Source of the DNA: Plazaster borealis
Taxonomy: Eukaryota; Echinodermata; Asteroidea; Forcipulatida; Labidiasteridae
Length of the DNA stretch: 64,000 bases
Direction: 5' to 3'
Assembly (NCBI GenBank): GCA_021014325.1
Contig: CM037472.1
Coordinates: 8,494,001-8,558,000 of the forward strand
Shown here: positions 1-12,800 of the stretch, one piece after another
Position numbering within the stretch: the stretch's first letter is position 1
How the letters are laid out: each line of letters opens with the position of its first letter
Position numbers and translations under genes: made by a program
Notes under the pieces: generated by a model
Databases searched by the model: none
Told to the model about the DNA's origin: nothing
Seen by the model: only the letters and a program-made list of their open reading frames with translations

Positions 1-1089
1 ATGCTACACAATGGAATGTCCGGGAGTGTTAACACATCAACTTTTTTGTTTTCGTCATATTCCCCCACCCCCCAAAAAAAGTTCTGGCGTGTATACATGT
101 CTGTCGGGGGCATCCCTTTTACAACTTTAAAATGTGCATACAAGTCTCCAGGCTTAACATCATTTTAGTTGACCAACAAGTGAACTGCACATCTTGTGGT
201 GGAGCAACTGTAAACAAATATATGTGTACTGTGTAGAGATGCATTCACCAAATGAAACATAGGAAAGATGTTCACATTTTGACATTGTGCTACCCTTAGA
301 TTTCAACTTTATATTTCTTTTTTTCCAGACAATCAAATAATCCCAACCTTGGAGGTAACCTTTTGAGATGACAGATTGAAACTGACTACGACTGCGATAA
401 CTTTAGCTATGCATGCTTGAAGAATGTTTTTTAGTAGGCTTAGATTTTTAGGTTTGATAACTAAATGTGATAACAATTTTTAAGAAATCTTTTTTAGTGT
501 TTTTATGCAATAAATTTTTAACCACCATTTTAAGTTTTTACTTTGAACTAGTAACTTGTCTTAGAAGTCAGTGATTCTTTTTTAAAGTTACAAATCTTAC
601 CATATATCTTGGTGATTGAAATAAGTCGTTGATTACTATTTTTTAATCTGCTTGTTGACAATAATCTTGAACATCAATTCACTCCAATCACGGTGTCAGA
701 CTTTCAACGAAATACCAATTCTTGAGGATGAAACATTGACTGACTGCTGTGAGGGGAAATATTGACTACTTCTTGCGCCAAATCTGACGATGCCGTGGCT
801 GAAGTTTTAATTTTGAATAAACCTGGAGACTTGACAAAACAACATTCCAGAAATTCACTTTCTTGTAAAAATCCTTAAAAAGATAGAAAGAACAAACTGG
901 TTGTATTTCCTTTGGTTCCGTTGGTCAATGTGGAGCCAAACTGTGTAAAGTGGGCGTGGTTTACAAAGGACTTATGGCACTCACATCAATAGGATAGTCA
1001 ATTACCACATCCAGAAGTTCAGTAACATTCATACACTGTCTGTATTTATACCTCATTGATCAGAATACTTTATTGACTATAGGTACCTA
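1..1089. other. Non-coding left flank
   Basis: I see no exon, RNA gene or clear repeat here. The sequence is AT-rich with many stops in all frames. Confidence 0.5.
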
Positions 1090-1386
1090 GGGCTCAATTC
1101 CACAAAGTGCTAAGTGTGACGTCACAATATATATCACTATGGCAATATAGACTGTGCAAGTCTCATGCGTATTTGAACATTGGGACCCGTTAAAGTCCGC
1201 AAGTTTGTTCCTTCAGGCGTTAAAGCAATGTGGACCAAAAAAATGTTTGAACATGTGCAAGACTTGCACAAACTGTTGACAACTCATCTTAACCCTTTCA
1301 GCCCCATGTTTGAATATGTGCAAGACTTGCACGAACTATTGACAACTCATCTTAAGATGAATCTTAATGCTTTGTGAATGGAGCCC
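1090..1386. mobile_element. MITE with GGGCTC termini
   Basis: The ends are imperfect inverted repeats: GGGCTCAATTCCACAAAG at the left and the complement of CTTTGTGAATGGAGCCC at the right. A block of about 45 bp containing GTGCAAGACTTGCAC is duplicated inside (near 1252 and 1318). No ORF of transposase type is present, so this is a non-autonomous element. A related fragment occurs at 53,456. Confidence 0.6.
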
Positions 1387-1571
1387 TGCTCCCACAGTGA
1401 GGATGTCTCAAAATACAGACTCTTCAACTAAATTCTGTTAGAAAAAAAAGCTTTCTGTTGATGTTCAATACATTTGAAATATGGAATATTCATGATCAAC
1501 ATATGGAACATTCCACATTTGACATGTATTAAACTTCAGCTATAATTAAGATGTAAGTATATGTTGTTCTC

Positions 1572-1790
1572 AGTTAACTGCAAATGGCATTATCTGATTC
1601 CGATTGGTCAACCCGTTGCAACAAGAGTGTGATGTTAACCTATAGTACGTGGCCCATATCAAACCCTGTTCTAATACGCTTGTGGAATATGTAGCACGTC
1701 GGCGTCCCATATCCATGACTTTTGGCCTCGTTGGATATTGGACGCAGAAGTGGTTTAGTTTTCCGTATTCAACTTGCACTTGTGTAATAA
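1572..1790. repeat. Dispersed repeat, copy 1
   Basis: It shares a diverged but colinear order of motifs with 3255-3560: GATTSYGATTGGT, then GCAACAASAGTGTGAT, then a GGATATKGG block and a TCGTATYC-like end. The family is not identified. Confidence 0.4.
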
Positions 1791-2185
1791 CTAAATATTA
1801 GTAGCTCTGCTCTCATTTTATGGGGGAAGGTCACATAATCAAGATCTGTTACATGTAAGACTATTTTATCTAGACCATGTTGATTTTGAAACGGACTTTT
1901 AGTACATGCTGACTCCAGTAGAGATTGTTTGTCAAATTGTATCCAGACATGTTCATTTTGTAAGGTACTCCCATACTGTGTGGATTTTATTACTTCAAAC
2001 CTTTTGTTTATCATCTTCAATTCTCCGGCAATTTCTCATTGAATTTTGCAGATATTTGTTTAATAATCCAATCAAAATTTAATGTGCAGAATTTCTTATT
2101 ATACACAGTACTATACCATTGCATAATGGCTACACAGGTGCATTGTTTTTATGTAACTTTATAACCACACATCAAAACATCAATT

Positions 2186-2450
2186 TTAACCCTTTAGAGA
2201 CCACACAGCGACTGCAGGCGGCTTTTACCAAAATATCCATAGCAGGAATAAATCACCTAATTCCACCTAACCAAAATGGTCAAAGTAAAGGTCATGTCTT
2301 GAATTGTCAATTTCCAATGTTTTTTGTTGACAGTATCTTCATTTCTAAAACAAAACTTATGTCTGCTTTGTGTAGACTCTGTGCAGACATTTTACTGAAC
2401 ATTTTAGCCTCGTCTGGGCATATGGTGATAAGTAGTCTCTGAAGGGTTAA
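2186..2450. mobile_element. TTAA-flanked MITE
   Basis: TTAA stands at both ends, followed by inverted termini CCCTTTAGAGACCAC and the complement of GTAGTCTCTGAAGGG. A TTAA target site is typical of piggyBac-type transposition. There is no transposase ORF. Confidence 0.65.
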
Positions 2451-3874
2451 ACTAGGTATTGCTGTTATATTATGCTTAGTATGTAACAGTGTGTTCATGT
2501 TATAACACTCTGGGACAAAAAATGCCTATTCCATGAGGATTTTGTTGTACTTTTTTCTAATAAAAGGTTTTTTAAACATCTTTTTTTTAACAACAAATTC
2601 TCAAAACCACACTACTACATGTAGTACTCAGATGATTTTTTAATTATATTTTTTACACCATTTGATAATTTTATAAGAATAGCTAAATAAAGATTTTGCA
2701 GCAAAAATAATTTGAATTGTGTCTTAAGTTTGTATTGTGCCGTGGTGGTAGCTTTTGTTTTGTTCACATTACAAAACCTGTGTTTTTGCCTCATTCAAAA
2801 GATTGACATCTTCAGGGTGTGTTTAGATAAGCATGTCCGAATGTGGCAGAGGGCCCCCCCCAGTGGTCCTATACTCCAACAGTCTCTTCCCCTTGTACAG
2901 AAAGTACCTCTGCCCCCTTAAAAACATTCCTGAGATTCCGAGAATACAATGAAAACACAATGGGAGGGGTACACCAACCACATGTTGAGCACCAAATGTG
3001 TTTAAAAGACAAAAGTTGAACAACAAAAACAAAGTTAATTTATGCTATGCTTTATTTTCTTAAGTATTTACTGTACAACAACGAAATAAATGTGAATTTA
3101 AAATTATTTATTTACATATAATATACGTTTTTAATAGGCAATAATACATGGGGATTTGTAAGGGGTAAAATGGAACTTGCAAACCTTGGTTAAAAAGCCT
3201 GAACAGTATAGGTATCCATTAGGATTTGTATCAGCTACTCTTGCACAGTTTTAATTTTATCTTCAAGCAAACTTGAATCCTCGATTCTGATTGGTAAATC
3301 CATGGCAACAACAGTGTGATATTAAACCATATCACACCCTGCGTATTGCGCTGTTCTAACTACACGTATTGCGCTACTTTAAGTTGCGTGTCAAGTTTGC
3401 TTGAAGATTCATTTGTCATCACAAGCGCGATTGTGGAATACGGAAAAATATGTGTCCAATATCAAGTTCGGCCTTTGACCTCATTGGATATGGGTTGCAG
3501 AAAGGCTATATTTTTTCGTATCCCACTCGTGCTTTTCAATGGTACAGCTGAGAAACCAAAAACGAGGATATCAGCTGAAAAATTGCCTGCATGATATTAT
3601 CAACTGCTTTGTTTTGTACATGCTTCAACAGTGAAAAACAGACCACACGCTTTACAGATTTGACTTTAGAATGTATTCTCACTGAAACCTGATTTGTCTG
3701 AAATGAACTGCTGTTTTGGGCCAGGACCTGGGTGTTGATAACAGGCATTCTGACAGTACTTTGTATACAGGGGTCTGACATGGAGAGACACAACCCGTTT
3801 TGTTAATGAATTGGCTACCTATCAACTTGGATTCAATTTGCAGTCCACATGCTGCTCTGGGCTTGTCAGGTTTT
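2451..3874. other. POLE2 3' flank / probable 3' UTR
   Basis: This lies downstream of the POLE2 stop codon (minus strand). It contains the repeat at 3255-3560 and minus-strand AATAAA hexamers (for example 3051-3056) that could serve polyadenylation. No other gene is seen. Confidence 0.35.
3255..3560. repeat. Dispersed repeat, copy 2
   Basis: This is the longer relative of 1572-1790. It carries an internal inverted pair: CAAGCAAACTTGAA near 3266 and a GTCAAGTTTGCTTGAAG block near 3390. It lies in the 3' flank of POLE2. Confidence 0.4.
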
Positions 3875-6800
3875 TCACTCATCATCAATATTGCTGAAAA
3901 AAACAAAAACAAAAAAACAGTGTTTGAACTTAAAGGAACGTTACAGAACTGGTAATTAAAATTTTCTTAAGATCACAGATTTACATAAAACTTACACGGT
4001 CTAATGATGATGATAGTAGAAAACATCCCTAGAAATATTTCTATCTGAAATGCCTTATTTGATGAGAAATAAATAAAACTAATTTCGCTCATGAGCGTTT
4101 TATTCATGCATTGTATAACACATGCAAATGTGTAATCGGTTTTTCACTATTTTCTCGTGACCCAGATGGCCGATTGATCTCAAACTTCTACAGGTTTGTC
4201 AGTTAATGTTTATGGTGGATTATATAAAGTGCTTACACTGCCAGCAACTGTTTTGTTAGCAAAAACCAATTCTGTAATGTTCCTTTAAGCATGAATTATT
4301 GCTCAACAAATATCTGCTTTATAGCGAACATTTGCAGGAAACCAGTCACATAGTGTACATGTAACATGGTTTTATGGCTGGTAACTTTATTCTGGTAAGC
4401 ATAATTTTGTGCTTAGCTACTTACCTGTCTTCAATTTCCTTTGTGTGTGGGTAGTACACTTTGAAGCCATAACCACTCTTGGAGAATGAGCCCTGATGTT
4501 AAATAATAACAACAAAAACATACTCTTCATTTCCTTGTAATTCATTTCCAAGGAAAATCTGCCTGTAAAAACTTAAACAAAATAACACTAGAGCTTTCAC
4601 TTTTAGCCATTTAATGACTAGAGTGCTAACTTTGTATTCAACATGCACAAATATTGTGAACGTTTGTTCCTTGATAGGGCTAGACCTTTTGCCCACATGA
4701 TTAAACTGATGCATGTGGATTTGGGTTGCTTATGCATTAAACACAGTTTAATTATGCACTTTGACTGATTAAGAGTTCAATTTGTAGTTGTCGTATTGTG
4801 TCCATTATGCACAATACAAAAATATTTTCATGAGTTTGTATTCAAATATTGGATGTGCGCAGAAGGCTTCAATGTACAAGGCCAGTTATCTTATAGTATT
4901 TTCTAGTCAATATATAAAGCTCTATGCTGTACACACATAGTCTTTCAGCTAGTTCTAACACAAACACAAACCATTACATTTTTTCTTTAACACTACGACA
5001 AGAGGTAAAACAAGAAGCTGCTGAACTTTTTGATACAAAATAATAAAATGATTGACTTTATGAATAAAAATGCACTTCAAATTTATATTGTAGCCCAAGG
5101 AGCCTTAAAATAAATTTCCAACATTTTGATTTTATTACCCTGTCTTATATTTGGTAAAGTTACACACAAACTTTGAAGCCATGAGTGCGTGTGTGATTTA
5201 GTGACTTTAACTAAGTGTTTTTTGGAGAACGTCCCTGAGTTATCTATAAACTCTGTTGCAGAGAAAATTGAAACAAATTATTTTTGCACTGCTGTACCTA
5301 CCGTATTGGTGCATTTGCAGTTGGCATTGTTGATGGTAAATGGGTCGTACTTATCACCAAAGACAACCAGGTCAGGTAATGGATACAACCTCATGGCATT
5401 ATCATAGGACCAGTAGATTGGTGAAGCATGTAGAGGTAGAGGGCAGAGATGCGACTGGCAAACCACCGTCTTAACAAACTGTTAGAAAGGGAGAAACATG
5501 AAATAGAGAAAGATAAACAGTAAAAGGGTAGAAACCATAGATTTATATAATAGAACTAGAGGGAGCACTCATTATTACTCACACAAAACCGCACTGTCCC
5601 ACCATGAGCACGAATCCCTATGGGTAAATTACATACAGATGTCCACTTCCAAAATGATGGTTGTGTGAACTGGTGCGTGCCTGTGTTATACGATGGGTCA
5701 GCACCATTTTCTCAATGACCAAAATGCTTCTTGTCGTGCCATGTCACATGATTTGTACACCCTCCAGTTCTATTATACAACTCTATGGTAGAAACTCATC
5801 ACAAACAACGTCATGGCATGGAGCTATAAAAGCTCCATAACAAACATTTCCCTTGGTGCATTGTGCGTCTTGTAATTAGTACACAAAGTGAATTTGCATA
5901 ATTACATATTTGAGTGTTGAAAAGCATTTACAAAAATAATAAAAATCCGGACATAACACTGACATGGTGTCCATGTTACATCTAAAATATACAATTTTCA
6001 TCATATTTGTCGTTAAAATAAATTTCAACAGTTTAAAGCTTTTAACAAACACTTTCACACTCAAAGTTGAATATTACATGAAATAATCAAGTCAAATGTA
6101 AGAATGCTTTTAATAATGAGGACAAATTTCAATAATGTCCCCAACCTTGTGTAATGATCCAATATCATCTGGTCAAGATCAAATGGCACAATTGTGTTGC
6201 CAACGAAAGTCTTATGGAAAGTCTTATGGATCAGTAGAGATGTTGCAGCATGCCTATGCCACACTGGCTGATGCCAGCCCACCTTATTGGATCACTGTCA
6301 TGGGTGGTGATCCGTTGGCTAACCAATGATGAGCTAGATGGACATCTGAGATTGGTCTGGATATGAAATTCATGGATATTTTCCAGGACGACAGCAGAGT
6401 GGGATCTTTTAAAAAGTTTAAACATAAATATGACAAACTATGACTGCAAAAATGAGGTCGAAACTCACTATACAACCTTGTTGTACTGACCAGACAATGA
6501 GATAGTTATAGTGTACTCACATGGTCAGGAATCTCTGAGCTATTGTCTGGGAATCGGATGCAGTTCCGGCACATCTTCATTACAATGTCCTCACGGAATA
6601 CCACAATCTCTTGAGTACAATACTGTATCCTAGGTGATCAAGAATTTTGAAATAAATTCAAGTACATTCCTAAATATTGACAAAATAAATGCAGAAGAAA
6701 TAGTTGTGTATCTCCTAAAATAGCAGTTACAAGATTGAAATTGTCAAAATGTTGAATCTCGCTTAAAATAGCCTGGATAAACACACAAAACAAGCGCCGA

Positions 6801-9800
6801 GATACCGCGTTTTTGCAAGGAGCATTTCGTGACGCAACAAAATGATCAAAGGAGTATTTTGGACATAATGTAGGCTCTGTCTTTTTCCCTTTGACGATTG
6901 CTTTACTTCTTTCAAAATAATTAAAAGGCTCAAGGAGATTTTGGAACAAATCCTTAGAAATCACTTGCCTGGTTTTTGCAACTGTCTTCTCCTATACAGC
7001 CTACGTACATTTGTGTGAAATTTACCAGAAATCACTAATTTCAGAGTTCATCGTAAATTCTAATGACAGAAACTAATCATTCTGACAAGCTTTACTTTAC
7101 AAAAGATAAGTAAAAAGGCAACTATTTACAAAGGTTGTATATCTTACAAAAGTCCTATAAAACAAAAACCACCACAACCAAGCCCGGTGCTTTTCCAATG
7201 AACCTCTGGTGATAGTTGGAGCCAGTTTTGTTGAGTGGGCATGTGGCCTACAGTGGAATACATCAAACTTAAGAATTGGACAATGTCCTACCTGCATGGG
7301 TTTGTTGTGAATATCGCTGATGGAACCCTCCCTCGTATCTCCTCAGTTATCACATCTGGTATGGGAGGCCTGGTGTAGCAAATTAAATGAGTAAAAAATC
7401 TTGTTCAAAATCTGTACAAAATTACTAAATAATAAGAATTTATTTTAGCAAGGTTTGGAACTGTCTACTTGAACAGCGAGCTTAAAATCCTTTTAATTAA
7501 TAGCACTCCCCACTAATGATGTCACTTTTGCACAAAATACCCGGCTGTCAGACAAACATTCTACCACTCATGCGATCACCGCATCGTTGGCTCGCCAAAC
7601 TACGCTGTATATAGTCAGTACACGTGAGTAAGCATAAAACTTGGACATATATGTGTGAATGTTAGAGAAATTTGACACATTTTTCTGAGATCCGGGTAGA
7701 CATCTTCCATTTTAAACATTAGTGCGGAGTGCTATTAATTATTTTTTCCAATTATGTCATTTCTCGGGCCAGTATAAAAATACAAATGTACATAAAAATA
7801 ACAAATGTAACATTGACGAAAGGAAAGCAGTAGAACCAGCTAGAGCCCGATGGACCGCCTGAAAGAAACAAAGTTTCTGTCAAGGAGACTCTCTAGCCGG
7901 CACACACATATATATGTAGATAAAATATCACTACAATTTTGTAATTATAACAAAGAAAACATTAAAAAGAGGGATTATTTAAAACACACCAGATAAAAAT
8001 GTAAAAGATTAGCGAGGGAAAAGTTATTGGGCCGTTGCATAAAAAAAAGAGTGATGACAAGAACTTTAACAACTAATGAAAGTATATAATGAGACAAAAT
8101 AGAATTGAACAAGGGATCATACATTTCAAGAGGTTAATCTTACCTTGGCAGAATGGCCCCTGGACCTGGGTCTTGAGGGCCAGGTACAAAGAGGAATTTA
8201 CTGCCCTCTAGCAGGCTGGGATACTCAGATAACATGTCAGCAAGAGCCTGGAAAGAGTCTAGTGAGTAGACAAAGACATGAACAGTTTGTCATCCCAGTC
8301 ACTAAATATAGCCTTTTATAACACACTTGTTTCACACTGCACCAATGTTGTGGCTCATCAAAAACTCTCGTAGAAACCAAATGGAGGGAGATATGATGTT
8401 TGTGCAGAGAAATTTCATATTGATGTGAACTGTGCATGATACCAAATCAAATTACAACAATTTTGCACTTACACAAAATAAAGTGATGTTTTAACAACAA
8501 AACGCCCATAAATATATGTGTTTATTGGCTGTTAGTGTGTTTGTGTGCATGCCTACTTGTTGAAACCAAGGAATTTAACAAAAGGGATAATAAGAAGTAC
8601 TATAAACTATAAATAGTAGTAAACTTGCGGGTACAACCATGTGTAAAATCTCTTTGGGAGGAGTGTTGGTTCTGAAAAGAACCGGTTGGGTCTCGACGTT
8701 TCGAACAGTATACTCTGCTCGTCTTCAGGAGAATAATGGTGGTTTGACAGAACGAGGTCATTCTCGCTTCCATTTCATGTAAAAAAAAAAACCAACAAGG
8801 ATGTTGCTAAAAAAAATCCAAGTCCAAACACTTGGTGAACAAAGAAAAGTCCTTGATTTACCGGATCAACAAACATGGGTATGTGCGAGTTTGTCTAGAC
8901 ATTGAAACGGAGGACAAACAACAGGTACGTAGGAAGATGACTTTAACAGGGGGGGGCCAGGTTATATCTGTGAAATTTGCCTGGTCACCCACCTTAATTA
9001 TTAAACACTTTACCCACATCCCCAGATCACCAGAATTGCATAAAAACATCCCTCGAAATATTGATTCTTTTATATGCGCGACCAGGATTTTTTAACCGGG
9101 GGGGTCATAAACAGCTTATCAGGCCATTTATTGCTCAAATAAAATAATGTTTGGGGGGGGGGGGCGAAGCCCTCGTGGGGGGCCAGGGCAAAGCCCCGTG
9201 GAGCTCTGAGCTTTTGGCATTTTGGGGTCGAAAAATCAACAAATAAAACAATGGGGGGGGGGGGGCGTTTCTGCGCACGTGTTCAATTGCATCTGCTGCA
9301 TGGGCGGAAGCACCGACGAAGAAACTTTTTTTAGAGCCCCCCTCATATTTTCAGCATGTTTTCAGCGGGGGCCAGTGGCCCCCCCGGTTCCTACGTGCCT
9401 GAACAATAGGGATCCAGGTGGTGTGACAGCAGACTCAGGACATTCTCAATTCAATTTTGTGTTCCCTTAATAAATAGTCCAAACAATTTGAGAACAACGA
9501 GAAGTCCTTGATTTACCCACGTGTGAACAATTTAGATCCCATGTTTGATTTTTTTATCTTTCATTTACACGTAAAAGTTAACACTTTGGGTTCCTAGCTT
9601 TTTAATTTATTTGTTCACACTATGATAGATATTTCTAATTTCCATTGTTTTGAATCTACACCAAATTTAATTTGTCACAAGATTTCCTATAGATTTTGCA
9701 GACATACAACTTTGTAGTTCTCTAAAAATAATAATTATGGCCAAGCAAACTAACTTTGCAGTGTGTTTCAGATTTGTTATTACTGCACTTTTATATTGAA

Positions 9801-12800
9801 AAGAGAGAGATGAAATGAGCTGATAAGTTGTACGGCTGATTTTGTTGGATATTTTTCTCCCACCTTTGAGTGTTTTGACATGACTGCTTCCATAGGGCTT
9901 AGATGTAAAATTCCCACAGAAGACAAAACAGGTCGGTGGCATCTCTGCATAGCCGCTAAAGAGAACGTTCAACTTCTCTCGGACTTTGAGTTGGTCCAGC
10001 CAAATGTCAGACAGAAAGACAAACATGGCCTCTTCATTGTCTTTCTCGATTGCTTGGAGCTTGGTGGATGCTTTGGCACAGGTTGGAGACGGCCCCCCAA
10101 AGAAGTTTGTGCTACCAAAATAGCTTCTGAAAGTTGTAAATAAACAGTAGTAAACTAAAGTCAGCAAGTCTGCAAAGTTCCAGTCGCATTTCACAATGAA
10201 GATTGTTGTAGCCGAGCAATCTAGTGCATGGTATTCAATTCTGTCAGAATGTGGGATCGAATCTCGGCCTTGCCATTGCCAGTCAAGATCATAACTGTGT
10301 TCTATCTGACTACTGCTTTTGTTTTAACCACAACCAAAAACACAATCTTATCTAGGAAAATAAGATATTTTGGTCATTTGTGTCCGTCGGCTTCAGCACC
10401 TTTTCAATTCCTGAGTCCTTCAGACAGCCCAGAAGTTAAGCCATAGATTACTGTGTACTAGAACAGGTAGCACATGTTAAAGAACCCAGATTGTTTATTG
10501 TGGAGGTATACCGTGGTGTTTCTGGATCCTAGCAAGCACCCTTGTTTATAGCTTTCCTAAGACTTCTAATGAGTGCAATGAGTCAGGCAGCACATTAGTT
10601 TTTGTGAACTCTGGCAGCCCACTTATTACTGTAGTATAATCATTCACTCATGTTCAATGATGTTCAGCCCTGGTCTATAAAAGCTTAGTTTGAATGATTA
10701 TGAAAAAGAGAGTGGTAAACACTCCTGTTTAGGCGTCAAAGCAATAGCTATTGGATTAGTCTGGTACCTTGTGGATTCAGCCATTTCAGGTGGAGGAAAA
10801 CCAAATGCATTGATGTGGAATACTTTATCCTCATACCAGCCCTCCGCTAACACAAAACAGTTCTCTGTAAACAGACCTGTGTGGAACTGGTGCAATGTTG
10901 GTCAAGGAATAACACAATTAAGAATTTTGTTGTTGCTACATCAGTGCAACATCGTCAGTATGGATACCTGATTTTATGGGGAAAATCTAATGTGATTTTG
11001 CTTTTGAAGAACCTTTGTCTCCTTTTCAGTAATTATCCTTGTGGGTGCCTTCTGACCACTCCTCATGGTCTTTCATCATTGCCATCCACTGGAGGGCCAC
11101 AAACCAGGGCCCAATTTCATAGAGTTGCTTAAGCACACAAACTTGCTAAGCACAACAAAATTATGCTTACCAGAAAAAGGTTACCAGTTTAAATACCATC
11201 TCACATGTAGCATCTGTGACTGGTATCCTGCTTATTGCTGCTTAGCAGAAATCTTTAAGCAATATTTTCTGCTTAAGCAGCTCTATAAAATTGGGCCCAG
11301 GTGGCCAGGACACTTAATAAACAGTACTTTTCTTTGTAAAGAATTTTGATGAAGTAGATAATGTTGGTGCAAGGGAGCTGATATCATCTCTGACTCAGCA
11401 GCACTTCAATTAGTGCATTAAATTATGGTTCTCCAAATAGCTTGACAAATATTTCTCTCAATCTCATTCATTAGTCTGTGGTCGTACTATACAACCCCCA
11501 AAATGCATCCATCAGTGTTAAGAGACCCATATTTAATCAAATTGTAGTAAGAATAACAGGGTTTGGGAAGACACAATCAAAGTAAGGTGTTTTTGTAAAA
11601 GTGCTGATTGTTAAAAGAAAAAAAAGAACAAAAACAAACAACAACAAAAAACAGCTGCAGAAAATTGGTTCTCCTTTACTGAACTGAAGTGCCTATTTCC
11701 AAACGTATCTTGTAATTTTATATTGTAAATGGACAGCTTAGTCATGGAAAAGGAATTGACTAAAATGTGACCAGATCCATTATTATATGCAGGTGCGGAG
11801 TAAAAATGTCCTGTACAACAATATCCCACAATTTCCCACATCAGTTTTAAGTTTCAACATCTTGGCAAATCCCATTTCAAAATTTAGATTCCAACGTTTT
11901 CTGAAATGCTCACTCAATCATGAACAACCAATAGTGATTTATAAAGGATATCGCGTCACTGAGGTCAAGCTGCACTGCTCCTGTTGGATCTTCCAAGAAG
12001 AACTTGCCCTGTCAAACACAAGAAGACCAAGAATCTTAAATAAATCACATAGCCTACATTGGTAATTGTTAAACACCAGTATCTGTCAAGAAACACACTA
12101 AAGTGTACAAGTAGTACACTTTATTGTGTTTCTTGTCATCTGCACTTTATGTGACTCAACATGTACATAAAAACAAACTTGTGAAAGTTTAAGCTCTGTC
12201 GGTCATTGAAGTCACAAGAAGTTAGTGAAAAACCACATTAATGTTTTCACTGATTTCTCATTTCTAAAAACAAATATAGCATTTCAGGTAAACACATTTC
12301 AGGGGAAGTTTTTCACCAGCAAACAGACAGCATCCCAGAGAGAGATGAAAGGCATCATGACAATATTCAGTACAACCCGTCTTTACAAAATATTGGCTGG
12401 TATGTGAAAGGAACAGGTCTTCGATAAAGGCATTAGACACAAGTCCATCAAAAGAGTTAACCCGTTCATTGTTTGAAGTGACTTTTGCTGGGGCCACCAA
12501 ACCATGAACCCATGGACTCCGTGAAACAGTTGCTTGTATACATGCCATCCGCTACAGTGTCTCACCACATGTGGCCTGTAAACATGACCACCGCCAACAC
12601 ACACAGAAACTCGGATGCTAGTTTATAAAACTGCCGGTGTGTGTTTCATAAAAGTTCTGCGTGTTATTAGGTCCTCCGAAGTGAACTGGTTAAATAACAA
12701 TATCCCACATTCAAACAATGAAACAACAAATTCATGTCCACAAAAAAGTCTGAGTTAGTAAAAGATGTTTTACCTCTTTGAGTTGAGTGAGCATGCCCAG

